From Posidonia oceanica (Eukaryota > Streptophyta > Magnoliopsida > Alismatales > Posidoniaceae), in the NCBI GenBank assembly GCA_037176725.1, contig JAZBRS010000029.1:42542001-42606000 (forward strand): 64,000 nucleotides of DNA, in the 5' to 3' direction. This document shows, piece by piece, positions 21,470 to 33,498 of this stretch. Made by a program: the position numbers and the translations under genes. Numbering within the stretch: the stretch's first letter is position 1; the number at the start of each line of letters is the position of its first letter. The notes below the pieces were generated by a model that saw nothing but the letters and a program-made list of their open reading frames with translations, ran no database searches and was not told where the DNA came from.

Positions 21470-22090
21470 TTTGTTTCGCTGTTTTGGCACCGTTTTGCGT
21501 GCCTGCTTTGCTTTTGCGCCGTTTTGCGCGCCCGTCTTGTTTTGGCACCATTTCGCATGCTCGTAATCGTCTTTTTGCATCGTTTTGCGTGACGTTCTGT
21601 TTTGTTGTCTCGTTTTGCGTGCCGCCTTGCTTTTTCGCTCATTTTGCCTGCCGGTTTCGTTCTTTTTGCATCGTTTTGCGTGCCATTCTGCTTTCTTGCC
21701 TCGTTTCGCGCCCGTCTTGTTTTTCGCTTGTTTTGCGTGCCGATTTCGTTCTTTTTGCATCGTTTTGCGTGCCATTCGGTTTTGTTGTCTCGTTTTGCGT
21801 GCCGCCTTGCTTTTTCGCTCATTTTGCCTGCCGGTTTCGTTCTTTTTGCATCGTTTTGCGTGCCATTCTGCTTTCTTGCCTCGTTTCGCGCCTGTCTTGT
21901 TTTTCGCTTGTTTTGCGTGCCGATTTCGTTCTTTTTGCATCGTATTGCGTGCCATTCTGTTTTATTGTCTCGTTTTGCGTGCCGCCTTACTTTTTTTTCG
22001 CTTGTTTTGCGCACCGATTTCGCTCTTTCGCATCGTTTTGCGTGCGTTGTTCGCTTCTCGCCTCGTTTTGCGTGTTTCGCGCCGTTTTCT
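21470..22090 (+). repeat. 180-bp tandem repeat built of about 30-bp CGTTTTGCGTGCC subunits (LTR 1)
   Basis: TTTGTTGTCTCGTTTTGCGT recurs at 21601 and 21781, exactly 180 bp apart, and once more imperfectly at 21961. Inside, CGTTTTGCGTGCC-like subunits recur about every 25-40 bp. Equivalent repeats are at 28700-29130 (LTR 2), 46940-47410 inverted with about 91-bp spacing (LTR 3) and 58330-58560 inverted (LTR 4). The Phe/Cys-rich ORFs here are artefacts. Confidence 0.88.
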
Positions 22091-22149
22091 CTTGCATGTC
22101 GATCCCATTGCATGGTTTTTACGCTGTTTTGTTTTCTCACTTGCATTTG

Positions 22150-22460
22150 CATATAGGGCAGTGATGCTTACTGCCTGGAGTTCTCACGAGCTAGGTTTCG
22201 CCTGGTTCGGAACACGGACAGCGTAGCTGAGCACTTAGAGAGCACGTTTACTTCCCTGCCTTGCATTTTCCCACTTAGAGCACTCCTTGAGCATTCATTT
22301 AAGCATTCATAGGCACATAGGCATTCAATCCTGCATTTCCCTGCATATGCGAGCGTAAGCCTAGAAAGACCGATTCTCGGGCGTGTCGGGGGTGCCTAAC
22401 ACCTTCCCCGCACGTAACAGGAGTCCTTGCCCTGTCTTTTGGCCCGCAATGACCATATTG
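22150..22460 (+). promoter_or_regulatory. Conserved 3' block of the LTR family
   Basis: The best-conserved part of the large LTRs. It contains GGCAGTGATGCTTACTGCC (about 22158-22176, arms GGCAGT/ACTGCC), then GGTGCCTAACACC (arms GGTG/CACC) and CCCGCACGTAACAGGAGTCC. Homologues: 45-150; 29190-29500; 46590-46890 inverted; 58040-58310 inverted. Conservation while the rest of the LTR diverges suggests a transcript 5'-leader or 3'-end processing role, which is inference. Confidence 0.7.
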
Positions 22461-22731
22461 CCCCTATCCTAGGCTAGAGTCATCTCATTTGCATTCATTT
22501 GCATTTGTTTTCCTTTGCATTGCTCTGCTTTGCATTTCTTGCTTGGTTTTGTGCGTTAATTCGCGCATTTCCCTCGGTTTTCCTTGTCTCCCGTTAATAG
22601 ACATGGTGGCGACTCTGATTTGTCTTATCTTTCCCTTTTTCTCCTCGATTTTAAGTGTTTTCGAGTTGAGCCTCTTCCTCGGATCCAATCGCCGCTAAAT
22701 AGCGAGCCTGATTCCGATCGGGATCGCTACA

Positions 22732-23425
22732 CTATCGCTCCCGGTTAATAGGCCCGTAAACTATCGCTCCCGGTTGATAGGCCCATAAACTATCACTTTC
22801 GGTTGATAGGACCGTAAACTATCACTTGCAATTGCATTATACGGCTGATAATAGTAACTATCCCTCATGATTGCGCTTCCCGGTAACTATCCCTCATTAT
22901 ATGGCCAATCATGTTATACGGCTGATATCCAGTAACTATCACTCGCAAATGCCCTTTCCAGTTGATAGGACCCTAAACTATCATTTCCGGTTGATAGACC
23001 CGTAAACTATCGCTCCCGGTTGATAGGCCCGTAAACTATCGCTTCGGGTTGATGGGACCGTAAACTATCATTCTCTGGCATTTGCGTTATACGGCTGATA
23101 ACCAGTAACTATCACTCATGGATTGTGCTTCCGGTTGATAGGACCGTAAACTATCACTCTCGGTTGATAGGCCTGTAAACTATCGCTCCCGGTTGATAGG
23201 CTCGTAAACTACCGCTTCCAGTTGATAGGACCGTAAACTATCCTGCACAATCATGTTTTACGGCTGATATCCAGTAACTATCACTCACAACTGCTTCCAG
23301 TTGATAGGTCCGTATACTATCGCTTCTGGTTGATAGGTCCGTAACTATCACTTCCGGTTGATAGGTCCGTAAACTATCGCTTCCGGTTGATAGGACCGTA
23401 AACTATCCGGCCGATAAGCCTGACA
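22732..23425 (+). repeat. Hairpin array of element 2 interrupted by element 1
   Basis: Same unit type as 15395-16318 but with mainly GATAG(GCCCGTAAA)CTATC and GATAG(GACCGTAAA)CTATC forms. The array begins abruptly at the LTR edge with CTATC, the right arm of a hairpin whose left arm must lie on the far side of element 1, outside the window. CTATC is therefore the predicted target-site duplication of element 1. Confidence 0.85.
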
Positions 23426-23953
23426 CCTTATCACCCTCTTCACGTGACTTTGTCCCAAGAAGGCAAAGTCTCGCATCCCCTTGCGACAGGAGAGTCGGCC
23501 TCTCTCCCCTCGCACCCTTTTTTTGCTAGCTTGCTCCTCAGGTGGGGACAAGCTGCACTTTTCTTTCCCGCCTTGTCGTGCAAGTTTGGCCTGCCTGCTG
23601 GGTCCTTGCGTCACATCGCGCTTCTATTTTGGCATTCTTCTTTTGCATCATCTTTGCACTTTCCTTTACCAACACTGCATACTAGTCCAGCATCATCATC
23701 ATCTGCACTGCATCAGCATTCTTATCTGTACTAACTTTGGCACTAACGTTTGCATTGCATTTGCATTGGCATGCATTGCATACATTGCATCTCATCCATC
23801 TGCACCTGCACTTTGCATTGCGGCAACGAGCTATGACTTTTGGTGCATCCACCGAATAAGTAACTCACGCCAATAGCAATCTTTTGCTCCCGTCGGTCAG
23901 ATGGGGTGTCTTGTCAACCCTGAGCAGCGGCCTCGCTTCGCTTGACCTCGCTC
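23426..23953 (+). other. Pre-PPT conserved region of element 2
   Basis: Homologous to 16320-16853, with the same order of motifs and no supported coding sequence. Confidence 0.7.
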
Positions 23954-23966
23954 AGGGAGGGGCATC
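23954..23966 (+). promoter_or_regulatory. Polypurine tract of element 2
   Basis: AGGGAGGGGCATC before TGTTGACACTCC, identical to the tract of element 1. Confidence 0.88.
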
Positions 23967-26900
23967 TGTTGACACTCCATTTTGACAAGCTTGATCAATT
24001 GGAATCTCCTGGTAGCTTCTGGATTCAAATCTAGGTCCAAACCTACACAATCCTTTTCATCCTTCTCTCCAAAGCTAGCCCAAACTTAACCTAGAATTAC
24101 ACCCCATCCCCAACTTATCAAACCTACCCAAAAACCATAGGAAAACTCACCATTCCTAACTTAGTAAACCTACCCAAAAATCCTCAAAATTTCAAACCAA
24201 AACCACTCCCAAAAACCCTAGAAAATCTAGGTAAAACTACCCTTTTTCTACACCTCAAACCCTTCCAAAACTTTCCCAAAACTAAACCCAAACCCTAGGA
24301 CCAACACTAGAGACCCTAGGCCACACACACATAGCAAATTTCACCTCTTTTCAAAACCTCTAACCCCTCCATTTACCCAATTTATCCTTTTCTCTCTCCT
24401 GGATTATTCTTTTCTCTCTCCTCTCTCTCTCTCCTGATTATCCTCCTTCTTTTCACCCCCTTCTCTCCCTTCTTCTTGCCTGGCTATGGGCCCCGCTTGT
24501 GCTTCTATCTCTTCTGAATCTTATTTATATTTTTAGCATTTTCTTTGGCTTTCAAAAAATTATTTTCTCTCCACTCCTCTCTTTCATCTTTATTCCCTCA
24601 TTTCTCCTTTTTCTTCTTCCCTTTTCTTCTCCTTTCCTCTCTTCCACTAAATCCTTAAAAACCTCTAAAACTCTAAAACAAAAGGAAAACAAACCAAAAC
24701 TCTAAAAGAAATAATTAAAAACATTAAACAAACAATTAAAAACCAAAACCTAACTAAATCTAGCTAACATGGAAAACTAAGAACGCAACTTAAAAAAATG
24801 CAAAACAAACAAAAAGAAAATACTGTAAAATCAAGGAAAAAACCAAAATGTAACCAAAACAAGCCAAAGTAAAAATCCTATTAAAAATAATCAAAAAAAA
24901 ATCCTAAAAGAAAGGAAACACTTAAGAAATGCTAAGGCTAGTAATTAAGAAAAAACTTAACTTAACAATCCTAAAAAGAAACAATTTGAAAACTTAATTA
25001 AAAAATAAAAACAAACAATCAAAATTCTAAGAACACTTAATTAAAAACCTAACAAGAAAACCTAACTGAAAAAATATTAAAAGAACTTAACAAACAAAAA
25101 TCAAAAACAAATCAAAGAAGACTTAAGAAAAAAAAGGCTAAAATCAAAAAATCTAAAACTCACCCTAATTAATTTAAAAACAAACTTTAAAAAATCCTAA
25201 TTAACATCCCAAGTATTTAACAAGAAAAACATAATTAAAAAACAACTTAAAAGAATTAACAAACATTTAAACAAAATAAAAAAGAAATCAAAAACAAAGA
25301 AAACCCTAAAAACCCTAATCAAAACTAAATCTCTTTAAACCTAATTAACCAATTAAAAACAACCATTAAAAAGCTTAATCAAAATCCTAACTTTAAGCAC
25401 AACTATTCTAAAAACTTTTTCTATTTTTTATTTTATTTTTATCTTTTTTATTTCCTTCTTCTTTCCCCTCTACTTTTCCCTTTCTTCCTTTCTTCCTTTC
25501 TTTCTATTTTTTCTTTCTTTTTTCCTAGGCCCAGTCCGACCCGTTCCCCTCCTTCCCTTTTTCTTTCTTTCTTTTTTTCTTTTCCTTCGCGGTCCGGCCC
25601 GCACACATCCTCTTCCTCCTCTTCCCTCCTTCTTCTTCTTCTTCTCCCTCAGTTTTCTCCTGCGCCAGCTCTCTCTCTCTCGTCTTCAAATTTGATTTTC
25701 TTCTTCCCTCCCGATCACCTCAGCCTCCAACTCATCTCCACCTCTCTCGTGTCTCAGCAGCTTCTCCGGGGGGGCATTAATTGCCGTCAGCTCCAGCCGT
25801 CCTTCCTCTACAGCAGCAGCCTCCCACCGGTGGAATTTGAATTCCACTGCATGCTCATCCACCTTCAGCTGCTTAAAACCCACAGCATCCTCCTCCTTCA
25901 TTGCCTTTTCGTCGTCCCCTGAGAGAGAGTAACCAGAGAGCGAGAGAAGCCAGCCAATTCCACTCCTTTCTCCTCCTATGAATCTAGTTGCTTCCTCCTC
26001 TTCTTTTCCACTAATCCAAGCCCCTTCCCAACCAAAAAATCACTCCAAATTCATCCCCCAAAGCCACCCAACATCCAGCAACACACTCCACCCGTTCCTC
26101 TCCCAAATCCAACCCGGAAACTACCCCCAATCCCCTGAAAACACAGCAGCAACCCAACACCACCTCCACTCCAAAATTCCCGTCTACACAGACCCACAAA
26201 TCCCCCCAAAACTCAACCTAGCAACTCACTTGATCACCACCTTCCTAAAGCACCAGAGCCTTAGCCATCTCCTCCCCCACAGCCGAAGCCATCCACAGCA
26301 AACACCTCTACCCATTTTTCCAGAGAATTCACCCGACGACCAAACTTCTTCTCCAGCCCCTTCCCAGCCCTCCTAAGCCGACGAGGAGGCAACTCCTGCA
26401 GCACCCACTGAAGCCGAATCTTCCTCCGGGCCGCGAAGCTTTGCTCCGGACGTCTAGAAAGCATCGGAGCACATCACTGAGTGGATCCCAGCACTCCCGA
26501 GCCGACAACGAGCTCTGCAATAGCCGGACGATCTCCGCTGGCGATCACTGAAGCACCAGACGTCGGGGGAACTCCTCAGCCGCAGAATCAGGTACCACTC
26601 TTCTCCCTTAGTCTAGTTTTTCTCCTCTCGTGCTTCCTGGCCTGTTAGAATAGGATTCCAGCCCTTCTTCCGCAGAGTCATCGCCACCGTCATCTTGTCT
26701 TCTCCGGTGAGCTCCGCGACTGGAATCATCACTCCGGCAGCAAAACTCGCATCCAGGGATCGCTCGAGCTCCGCACTGACCTCAGGAACGCAGCCCTGCC
26801 TTCAGATTGCATTGATGACGCGCCGATCGTCCACTTCACCTCCAAGCAGGTTTGCAGACCTCCGACGCCACTTCCGGCCATCTCCAGGCAATGCCATCGC

Positions 26901-29805
26901 CCTCCGACGTAGCCCAGACCTCCGTCTACCTTCGGTGAAGCTCGCCGACCAATCAGCGCCTCTCCAGCACCCTCGTCCCTCCTCTTCGGCCACTGGTAGC
27001 AATCTGCTACAGTGGCCGTTCTTCTGGCTGTTACTGTTCATTTATTTTCTGTTTGCTTAACTAATTTGCCACTAAATTGCATTTCCAGTTCCTGTTTTTA
27101 CTTTATTGCATTCTGGTCCTGCCTCTGTTTAAGATTCATTTAATTCCAAATTTAAATCTTATTAAATTGCATGAAAAACTTGAAAAACTGCCTAATTGCA
27201 TGTTGGTCCTTCTACTGTGTTTTCTTTTAATGTTTATTTTAGTTCAGGCCCTCTGATTTTCCATTTTTGCATGTTAGTCCTTTAATTAATAATCTGATTT
27301 AATGCTTATATTTTACCTTAGTAAATTGCATTTTTAAACCCTGCTGTTTTCCCCATTTGCACTTTAGTCCTTTGTTCTGTTAACTTATGCATTTATTTTT
27401 TAAGTTTTCTTACTGCATTGCATTATTTCCCCCATATTTTTTGATTTTTGCATATAGGTGTTTCATTAATGCATAGCATATGTTTAAATGCATATTTTGC
27501 TTATAAAATTGCATTTTAGACCTTGCATATTTCAAAATTACACATAGGTCCTCTGCATGCTTATAAAACTCATTTAAATGCATATTTTTGCTTATAAAAT
27601 TGCATTTTAGACCCTGCATATTTAAAAATTGCATATAGGTCCTCTATTTGCATTCTCAGACCATTTAAGACCACTGTTTTGCTTACAAAATTGCATTTCA
27701 ACCCCTACAGGTTTCAAAATTGCATGTTAATTCTCCATATGATTTCAAAACTTATCCTAATGCATGTTTACCTTATAAAATTGCATTTTGAACCCTGCAT
27801 TTTGCAAAATTGCACTCAGACCCTCCAGTTTTCAAAAACCTTGCATAAAAGCCCCCTAACTTTTCAAAATCTTTGCATTTAGACCCCCACTTTTTCAAAA
27901 ATTGCACATAAGTTCCCAAGTTTTCTGAAAAATTATCCTTAGGTCTTTTCTTGCATTTCTGCACGCATTGCACTCATGCATCCTTACATTTGGCATTCCT
28001 GCACACACTTAAGCATTCTTAGCTCCCATTTACATGGGAGGACCTGTTTTGCACACCCCTAGGACCTCCTGTACACCTAGATCCATTCTTCTCCCCTGTT
28101 CTGGCCCCTCTGCCTTGAAGCTGGGATATCTTCAGATCTGGTCGTTGGATCTTCTCAACCAAGCTACCTGGACGACCCCGGCGGAGCGCTCTTCAACATG
28201 GACCAAGTAGTCCTCAGATCAGGCTTCAGATTTCCAAGGTAAGTCCTCCTGAACCCCTGCACAGCATTCATTTGCACACCAATTGCATTGTAAGCATTGT
28301 TTTTGCTTTCTGATTTCTCGAGTATGTAGATTAGGACTTCCTCTTCTTATCTATCAATTCTGTCTCCCCTTTTCGCGTATTCTCAGTGTCTTGTGTTGCG
28401 TTTCCCCTGGATTCACTACTAATTGTGACTTTCTTCCCCCTTTTCCACGATCTGATCGCATCGTGAGCTTTTGGCAGCGTGCGAGACACATCGTGGGATA
28501 CTTTGGTGGGAAACAGTCACAAAACAGTGGTAATCCCACCATTTGCTTCTCTCCCCCTTTGTAGGTCTTCACACCTACTTTGCGCGGTCCTTAAACAGTG
28601 TCTGTTCTCACACACGTACTGTTTACCTCCCCTTTTGCTTCTCCTATCCTTTCTCTTAGCCTCTGCATCTACATGCTTCGATGATGTTTCATTTCACCTA
28701 CTTTGGCACCGTTTTGCGTGCTCGCTTTGCTTTTGGCACTGTTTTGCATACTCGCTTTGCTTTTGGCATTATTTTGCGTGCTCGCTTCATCTTTGGCATC
28801 ATTTTACGTGCCCGCTTCATCTTTGGCACCGTTTTGCGTGCCCGCTTTGCTTTTTGCACCGTTTTACATGCTGGCTTTGTTTTCTACACCGTTTCACGTG
28901 CCGCTTTGTTTTCTTGCACTATTTTGCTTGACGTTCTTGTTTTTTGCATCGTTTTGCGTGCAGCTTTGTTTTCTCGCACCGTTTCGCGTGTCGTTTTGTT
29001 TTTTGCACCGTTTCGCGTGTCGCTTTGTTTCTCGCACCGTTTTGCATGCTGACTTTGTTTTCTTGCACCGTTTCACGTGCCGTTTCTGTTTCTCGCATCA
29101 TTTTGCGTGTCTTATGCTGTTTTCTCTTACACGTCGCTTGCACTGCTTGGTTTTACCGCCGTTTTGCTTTTTCGCTTGCATTTGCATATAGGGCAGTGAT
29201 GCTTACTGCCTGGAGTTCTCACGAGCCAGGTCTCGACTGATTCGGAACACAGACAGCATTGCTCAGCACTTAGACTGCACGTTTACTTTCCTGCATTGCA
29301 TCCCATCACTTAGAGCACACCTATGAGCATTCATTCAGGCATTCATTGGCATTTAGGCATTCAAACCAGCATTTCCCTGCGTATGCTAGCGTAAGCCTAG
29401 AAAGACTGATTCTCGGGCGTGTCGGGGGTGCCTAACACCTTCCCCGCACGTAACAGGAGTCCTTGCCCAGTCTTTTGGCCCGCAATGACCATATTGCCCT
29501 TGTCCTAGGCATGAGTCATATCATTTGCATTTGTTTTCCTTTGCATTGCTTTGCATTGCATCTTTTGCATGGTTTTGTGCGTTAACTCACGCATTTCCCC
29601 TGGTTTTCCTTGTCTCCCGATAATAGACACGGTGGCGACTCTGACTTGTCTTATCTTCTTCTTTTCTTATCTTTTCTCCTCTGTTTTAAGTGCTTTCGAG
29701 TTGAGCCCTCCTCGGACATAGGTGCTTATAGTGAGCCTGATTCCGATCGGTGCACGCGAGCTTCTGGCAGTATGCATGGACGATTTGAACACCGGGATTA
29801 CTACA
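23967..29805 (+). mobile_element. 3' LTR of element 2 (complete, 5839 bp)
   Basis: Runs from TGTTGACACTCC to GGGATTACTACA. It shares the regional layout of LTR 1: an A-rich block at about 24640-25400, pyrimidine-rich flanks, a C-rich centre at about 25960-26400, a T-rich repeat zone at 27060-27960, CGTTTTGCGTGC repeats at 28700-29130, and the conserved block at 29190-29500. It is clearly diverged from LTR 1. It retains about 40 bp near the end (29750-29795, TGCACGCGAGCTTCTGGCAG) that LTR 1 lacks. ORFs inside (e.g. 25978-26376) show no domain. The sequence on its right, CCAGC at 29806-29810, is the predicted target duplication; the left copy is outside the window. Confidence 0.93.
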
Positions 29806-30029
29806 CCAGCATACAACACCCTTAGTCAGTCCATCTTCCAAATTTGGTCAAGAATTGAAGAACATTCAAGTTGTTGACACTTGAGGCTTAAATAGGGGTA
29901 ACGTTTTGAACTAAAGAAAAGGTGTTTGGCTCAAGTAAGATGCCCTGGATTGAGCGAAGAGCTTCTAGGGGCGACCCAATGCAATAGACTATATTACCAT
30001 GAAGGGAGTGCCAAAACAGGGTATCTACA
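29806..30029 (-). mobile_element. Small-element LTR A (224-bp piece, cut by element 2)
   Basis: Colinear with 33275-33498 of LTR B, beginning at the same CCAGC and ending at TATCTACA. On the minus strand it begins TGTAGATACCC after a purine tract. The remaining part should lie to the left of element 2. Confidence 0.85.
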
Positions 30030-30189
30030 GATCGCCCCTCCTTGAAGATGGCTTCGGTATGAAGCTATCTACAAGACGAGACGATACCCCTATGTGGCAC
30101 TACCGAGAGATTCTAATTGAAATCCAATGCCTACTGCCACCAGACTTGGACAAGACACAATGAGGGTCGGCTAAGGAAACACGGCCAAG

Positions 30190-30420
30190 GGGATTGCCCA
30201 AGGGGAACAAACAAAAGACATGTCTATGGGGGTTGCCCGCGGGGGTCAAACTAAAAGACTTGCCACAGGGGTTGCCCACAAGGGTCAAACTAAAAGACTT
30301 GCCACGGGGGTTGCCTGCGGGGGTCAAACTAAAAGATTTGCCATCGGGATTGCCCGCAGGGGTCAAACTAAAAGACTTGCCACGGGGGTTGCCCGTGGGG
30401 GTCAAACTTAAAAGATGGAC
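30190..30420 (+). repeat. 39-bp tandem repeat (GACTTGCC...GGGGGTCAAACT)
   Basis: About five copies of AAAAGACTTGCCACGGGGGT plus TGCCCGCGGGGGTCAAACT. The matching cluster in the next unit is at 33655-33880. Its unit length is a multiple of three, which creates short open frames on both strands. Confidence 0.85.
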
Positions 30421-31107
30421 AGCTAATGTTTCTGATGAACACTCAATGCAAATGCGATACAATGCGAATGCAATACAATGCGCTACGCATGGATGCGTGC
30501 TGATAGGAATGCGAAGGAGGTGATCATGATATACAATGCATGACCCTAGATAATGAGGTTCCTCCAGCATTGCCGGCTTTAATTTGTATACTGGGTTGGC
30601 TCAGGAATTTTTCTCACTACCTAAGGTGGACTGACACATGCATGAATGCAATTTGGCATAATCAGGTGCCTTTTCATCAAGTGTAGCCTACACTCTCCAT
30701 AGGGACCGTCGTCTTATGATACACGGGTTGGAGAGCGAGAGGTCCATGATGCTCCCAGGCAAAAGGGGATTGATCTCTTCTTTGCTAGCCGCGTTGGCTC
30801 TATTTGTCACAATCAGGTGTCCTTTCACTGAATGTTGCCAACATTCTCGATGGAGACCGTCGTTTCGTAACCCAGAATCAATGAACGATGAGTCCACTAA
30901 TACCGTTGGCTTTATTTGTCAGAATCAAGTGTCCTTTCATCGAATGTCGCCCACATTCTCGACGGGGACCATCATCTTCTGACCTGGGAGTTAGTGAACG
31001 ATGGGTCCACTAATACTGTTGGCTTGGCTTTGTTTATCCGATTGTGCTCTGGGGTACCTGCATTTGGATTGTTTGCTTTGCTAACCCGGTTGTGCTCTAG
31101 TGTTCTT

Positions 31108-32165
31108 TAAAAGACTTGCCAAGGGGATTGCACAAGGGGGTCAAACTGAAATTTAAGTGACTTACCGAGGGGATTGCCCAAGGGGGTCGAATTGAAATAA
31201 AACATGACTTGCTGAGGGGATTGCCTAAGGGGGTCGAACAGAAATAAAACACAACTTGCCGAGGGGATTTCCCAAGGGGGTCGAACTGAAATTAAAACAC
31301 GACTTGCCAAGGGGATTGCCCAAGGGGGTCGAAGTAAAATTTAAATGACTTGTCAAGGGAATTGCCCATGGGGATCGAACTGAAATTTAAATGACTTGCC
31401 GAGGGGATTGCCTAAGGGGGTCGAACTAAAATAAAACATGACCTGCCGAGGGGATTGCCCAAGGGGGTCGGAATGAAATTTAGATGACTTGCCGAGGGGA
31501 TAGCCCAAGGGGGTCGAACTGAAATAAAACATGACTTGCCTAGGGGATTGCCCAATGGGGTCGAACTGAAATTTAAATGACTTGCTAAGGGGATCGCCCA
31601 AGGGGGTCGAACTGAAATAAAACATGACTTGCTAAGGGGATTGCCAAAGGGGGTCGAGCTGAAAAAAAACTTGACTTGCCGTGGGGATTGCCTAAGGGGG
31701 TCGAGCTGAAATAAAACATGACTTGCTGAGGGGATTGCCTAATGGGGTCGAGCTGAAATTTAACATGACTTGCCGAGGGGATTGCCCAAGGGGGTCGAAC
31801 TGAAATTTAAATGACTTGCTGAGGGGGTTGCCCAAGGGGGTTGAACAGAAATAAAACATGACTTGCTGAGGGGGTTGTGCAAGGGGGTCGAACTGAAAAA
31901 AAACATGACTTGCCGAGGGGATTGCCCAAGGGGGTCGAGCTAAAATAAAACATGACTTGCCAAGGGGATTGCCTAAGGGGGTCGAACTGAAATTTAACAT
32001 GACTTGCTGAGGGGATTGCCCAAGGGTTGAACTGAAATTTAAATGACTTGCCGAGGGGGTTGCCCAAGGGCGTCGAACTGAAATAAAACATGACTTGCCG
32101 AGGGAATTGCCCAAGGGGGTGGAACTGAAATTTAATTGACTTGCCGAGGGGATTGCCCACCGGGA
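31108..32165 (+). repeat. About 46-bp G-rich tandem array
   Basis: Units read GACTTGCCGAGGGGATTGCC then CAAGGGGGTCGAACTGAAAT, alternating a short (TTAAAT) and a longer (AAAACAT) tail. The array is continuous for over 1 kb. The same array is found at 34575-36010 and 37335-38760. Confidence 0.92.
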
Positions 32166-32174
32166 TCGCTAGAC

Positions 32175-33498
32175 TGTCGATATTGGGTTTCGGTTAGGAG
32201 GAGAAGAGGCTTGCTTCTTTGTTTCTATTTGCTCCTTCTCTGGGTCCCCTTTCATTGTATCTGAGTTCTCCACTCCAGGTGTGTGGAAGTCAGCGTGATC
32301 GACACTCTTGGTTTGCTTTCGCTGGCCCTCGAGACGTCTTGGGGAGATGTGTGATGGTTGTGGGTTCAACTACCTTGGGACAACGCATGCGTTGCCCAAG
32401 GGTGCCAGTGCTTGGTGAATCTCTTCTTCTTTCTTCTTCCTCCTTGTATGACAAATGTTAACAAAACAAACAAAAATGACACAAATATGGATCGATATGG
32501 TGTAGTAACTTATTAAGAATAAATAAAAAGGGACTTAAAGAGACACAACAAAATACTTACCCGAGGGGTTTGATCCCCCTGGTTGCAACTAATGGAAATG
32601 TATGCCTAGCTACAACAATATATGAAATGAATATGCTTGATTATACTACGGAATTAAACATATGATATGAAAAGAGAAAAATTAAAAAGAGTCTCCATTT
32701 TATCTATGCATGGAGTGCAAGATATGTCGACTTGATGCTACAGACGACAAAGGGAGACTCAAGCTCTTTCAAGGACTCTATCCACTTTCTCAAAGTTCTC
32801 TCAAAACGTGGTTTCTCTCTCTAGGGATCTCTCCACTATTTCAATTCTCAGAAATCTCACCTCTCTCCAAAATCCGCCCATGACCCTGTGGGGGTACCCC
32901 TTGCTTTTATTGAAGTTGGGGCGAACAAAAAGGAATTGAATGAATAGACCAGCAAACTTTCCAATTCAGGGGTGTTATACGTTGGAAAACCAGCGGATAA
33001 CGTTATACGCTGGGAGTCCTGTAGATAATGGCCTCTGAAGCACAACTGCCAGGATCATGGAATATCTCCTAATTAAAACTCGATTAAATGTCATTAAGCT
33101 GGTGTTAATTGCAATGACTGGTCAACAAAGTCTAAAGAAGGCAAAAACATGGATTTTGTATTTGGCCAAATAAAGAAAGTTTGGGGCTGACTGGGTTCCC
33201 AAGTTAGACGCTGGAAAACCAGCGGCCAATGTTAGCCGTGGGAAAACCAGCGGCCAACGTTATAAGCTGGGAATCCAGCGTACAACACCCTTAGTCAGTC
33301 CATCTTCCAAATTTGGTCAAGAATTGAAGAACATTCAAGTTGTTGACACTTGAAGCTTAAATAGGGATAACGTTTTGAATTGGAGAAAAGGTGTTTGGCT
33401 CAAGTAAGATGCCCTGGATTGAGCGAAGAGCTTTTAAGGGCGACCCAATGCAATTGACTATACTACCATGAAGTGAGTGTCAAAATTGGGTATCTACA
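32175..33498 (-). mobile_element. Small-element LTR B (1324 bp)
   Basis: On the minus strand it runs from TGTAGATACCC (33498) to ATATCGACA (32175), i.e. TG...CA. On its minus-strand 5' side (33499 onward) is the purine tract AGGAGGGGCAATC; on its 3' side is a PBS-like sequence. It is highly similar to 36022-37334. Near 32950-33280 it contains repeated AACCAGCG/CGCTGG and AACGTTATA pieces. No ORF of note. Confidence 0.85.

Larger units (their letters stand above)
16867..22731 (+). mobile_element. 3' LTR of element 1 (complete, 5865 bp)
   Basis: Starts TGTTGACACCCC after the PPT and ends GATCGCTACA at 22731. The last 418 bp match the 5' LTR end at 1-418. From 5' to 3': AACC-rich (16900-17460); pyrimidine-rich (17460-17700); A-rich (17700-18480); pyrimidine-rich (18480-18740); C/GC-rich (18740-19890); T-rich with degenerate repeats (19950-20720); a 180-bp repeat (21470-22090); and a conserved end. 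ORFs within it, such as 18885-19319 and 21325-22164, follow composition or repeats and show no domain. The promoter and polyadenylation sites must lie here, but I cannot place them confidently. It is unusually long, as in Ogre elements. Confidence 0.95.
30030..32174 (-). mobile_element. Internal region 1 of the small non-coding LTR element
   Basis: Lies between LTR A and LTR B on the minus strand. A PPT-like AGGAGGGGCGATC ends at 30030. The side next to LTR B holds a PBS-like TAGCGATCCCGGTGGG three bases from the LTR (32156-32171). Contents: a 39-bp repeat cluster (30190-30420), about 700 bp of mixed sequence (30420-31100), then a G-rich array (31108-32165). No coding domain. ORFs in it are repeat artefacts. 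Confidence 0.78.

Noticed and set aside
21325..22164. 279-aa Phe/Cys-rich ORF and its antisense Lys/Arg-rich partners in LTR 1
   Set aside because: Overlap the 180-bp tandem repeat; open on both strands for the same reason as the 81-bp array.
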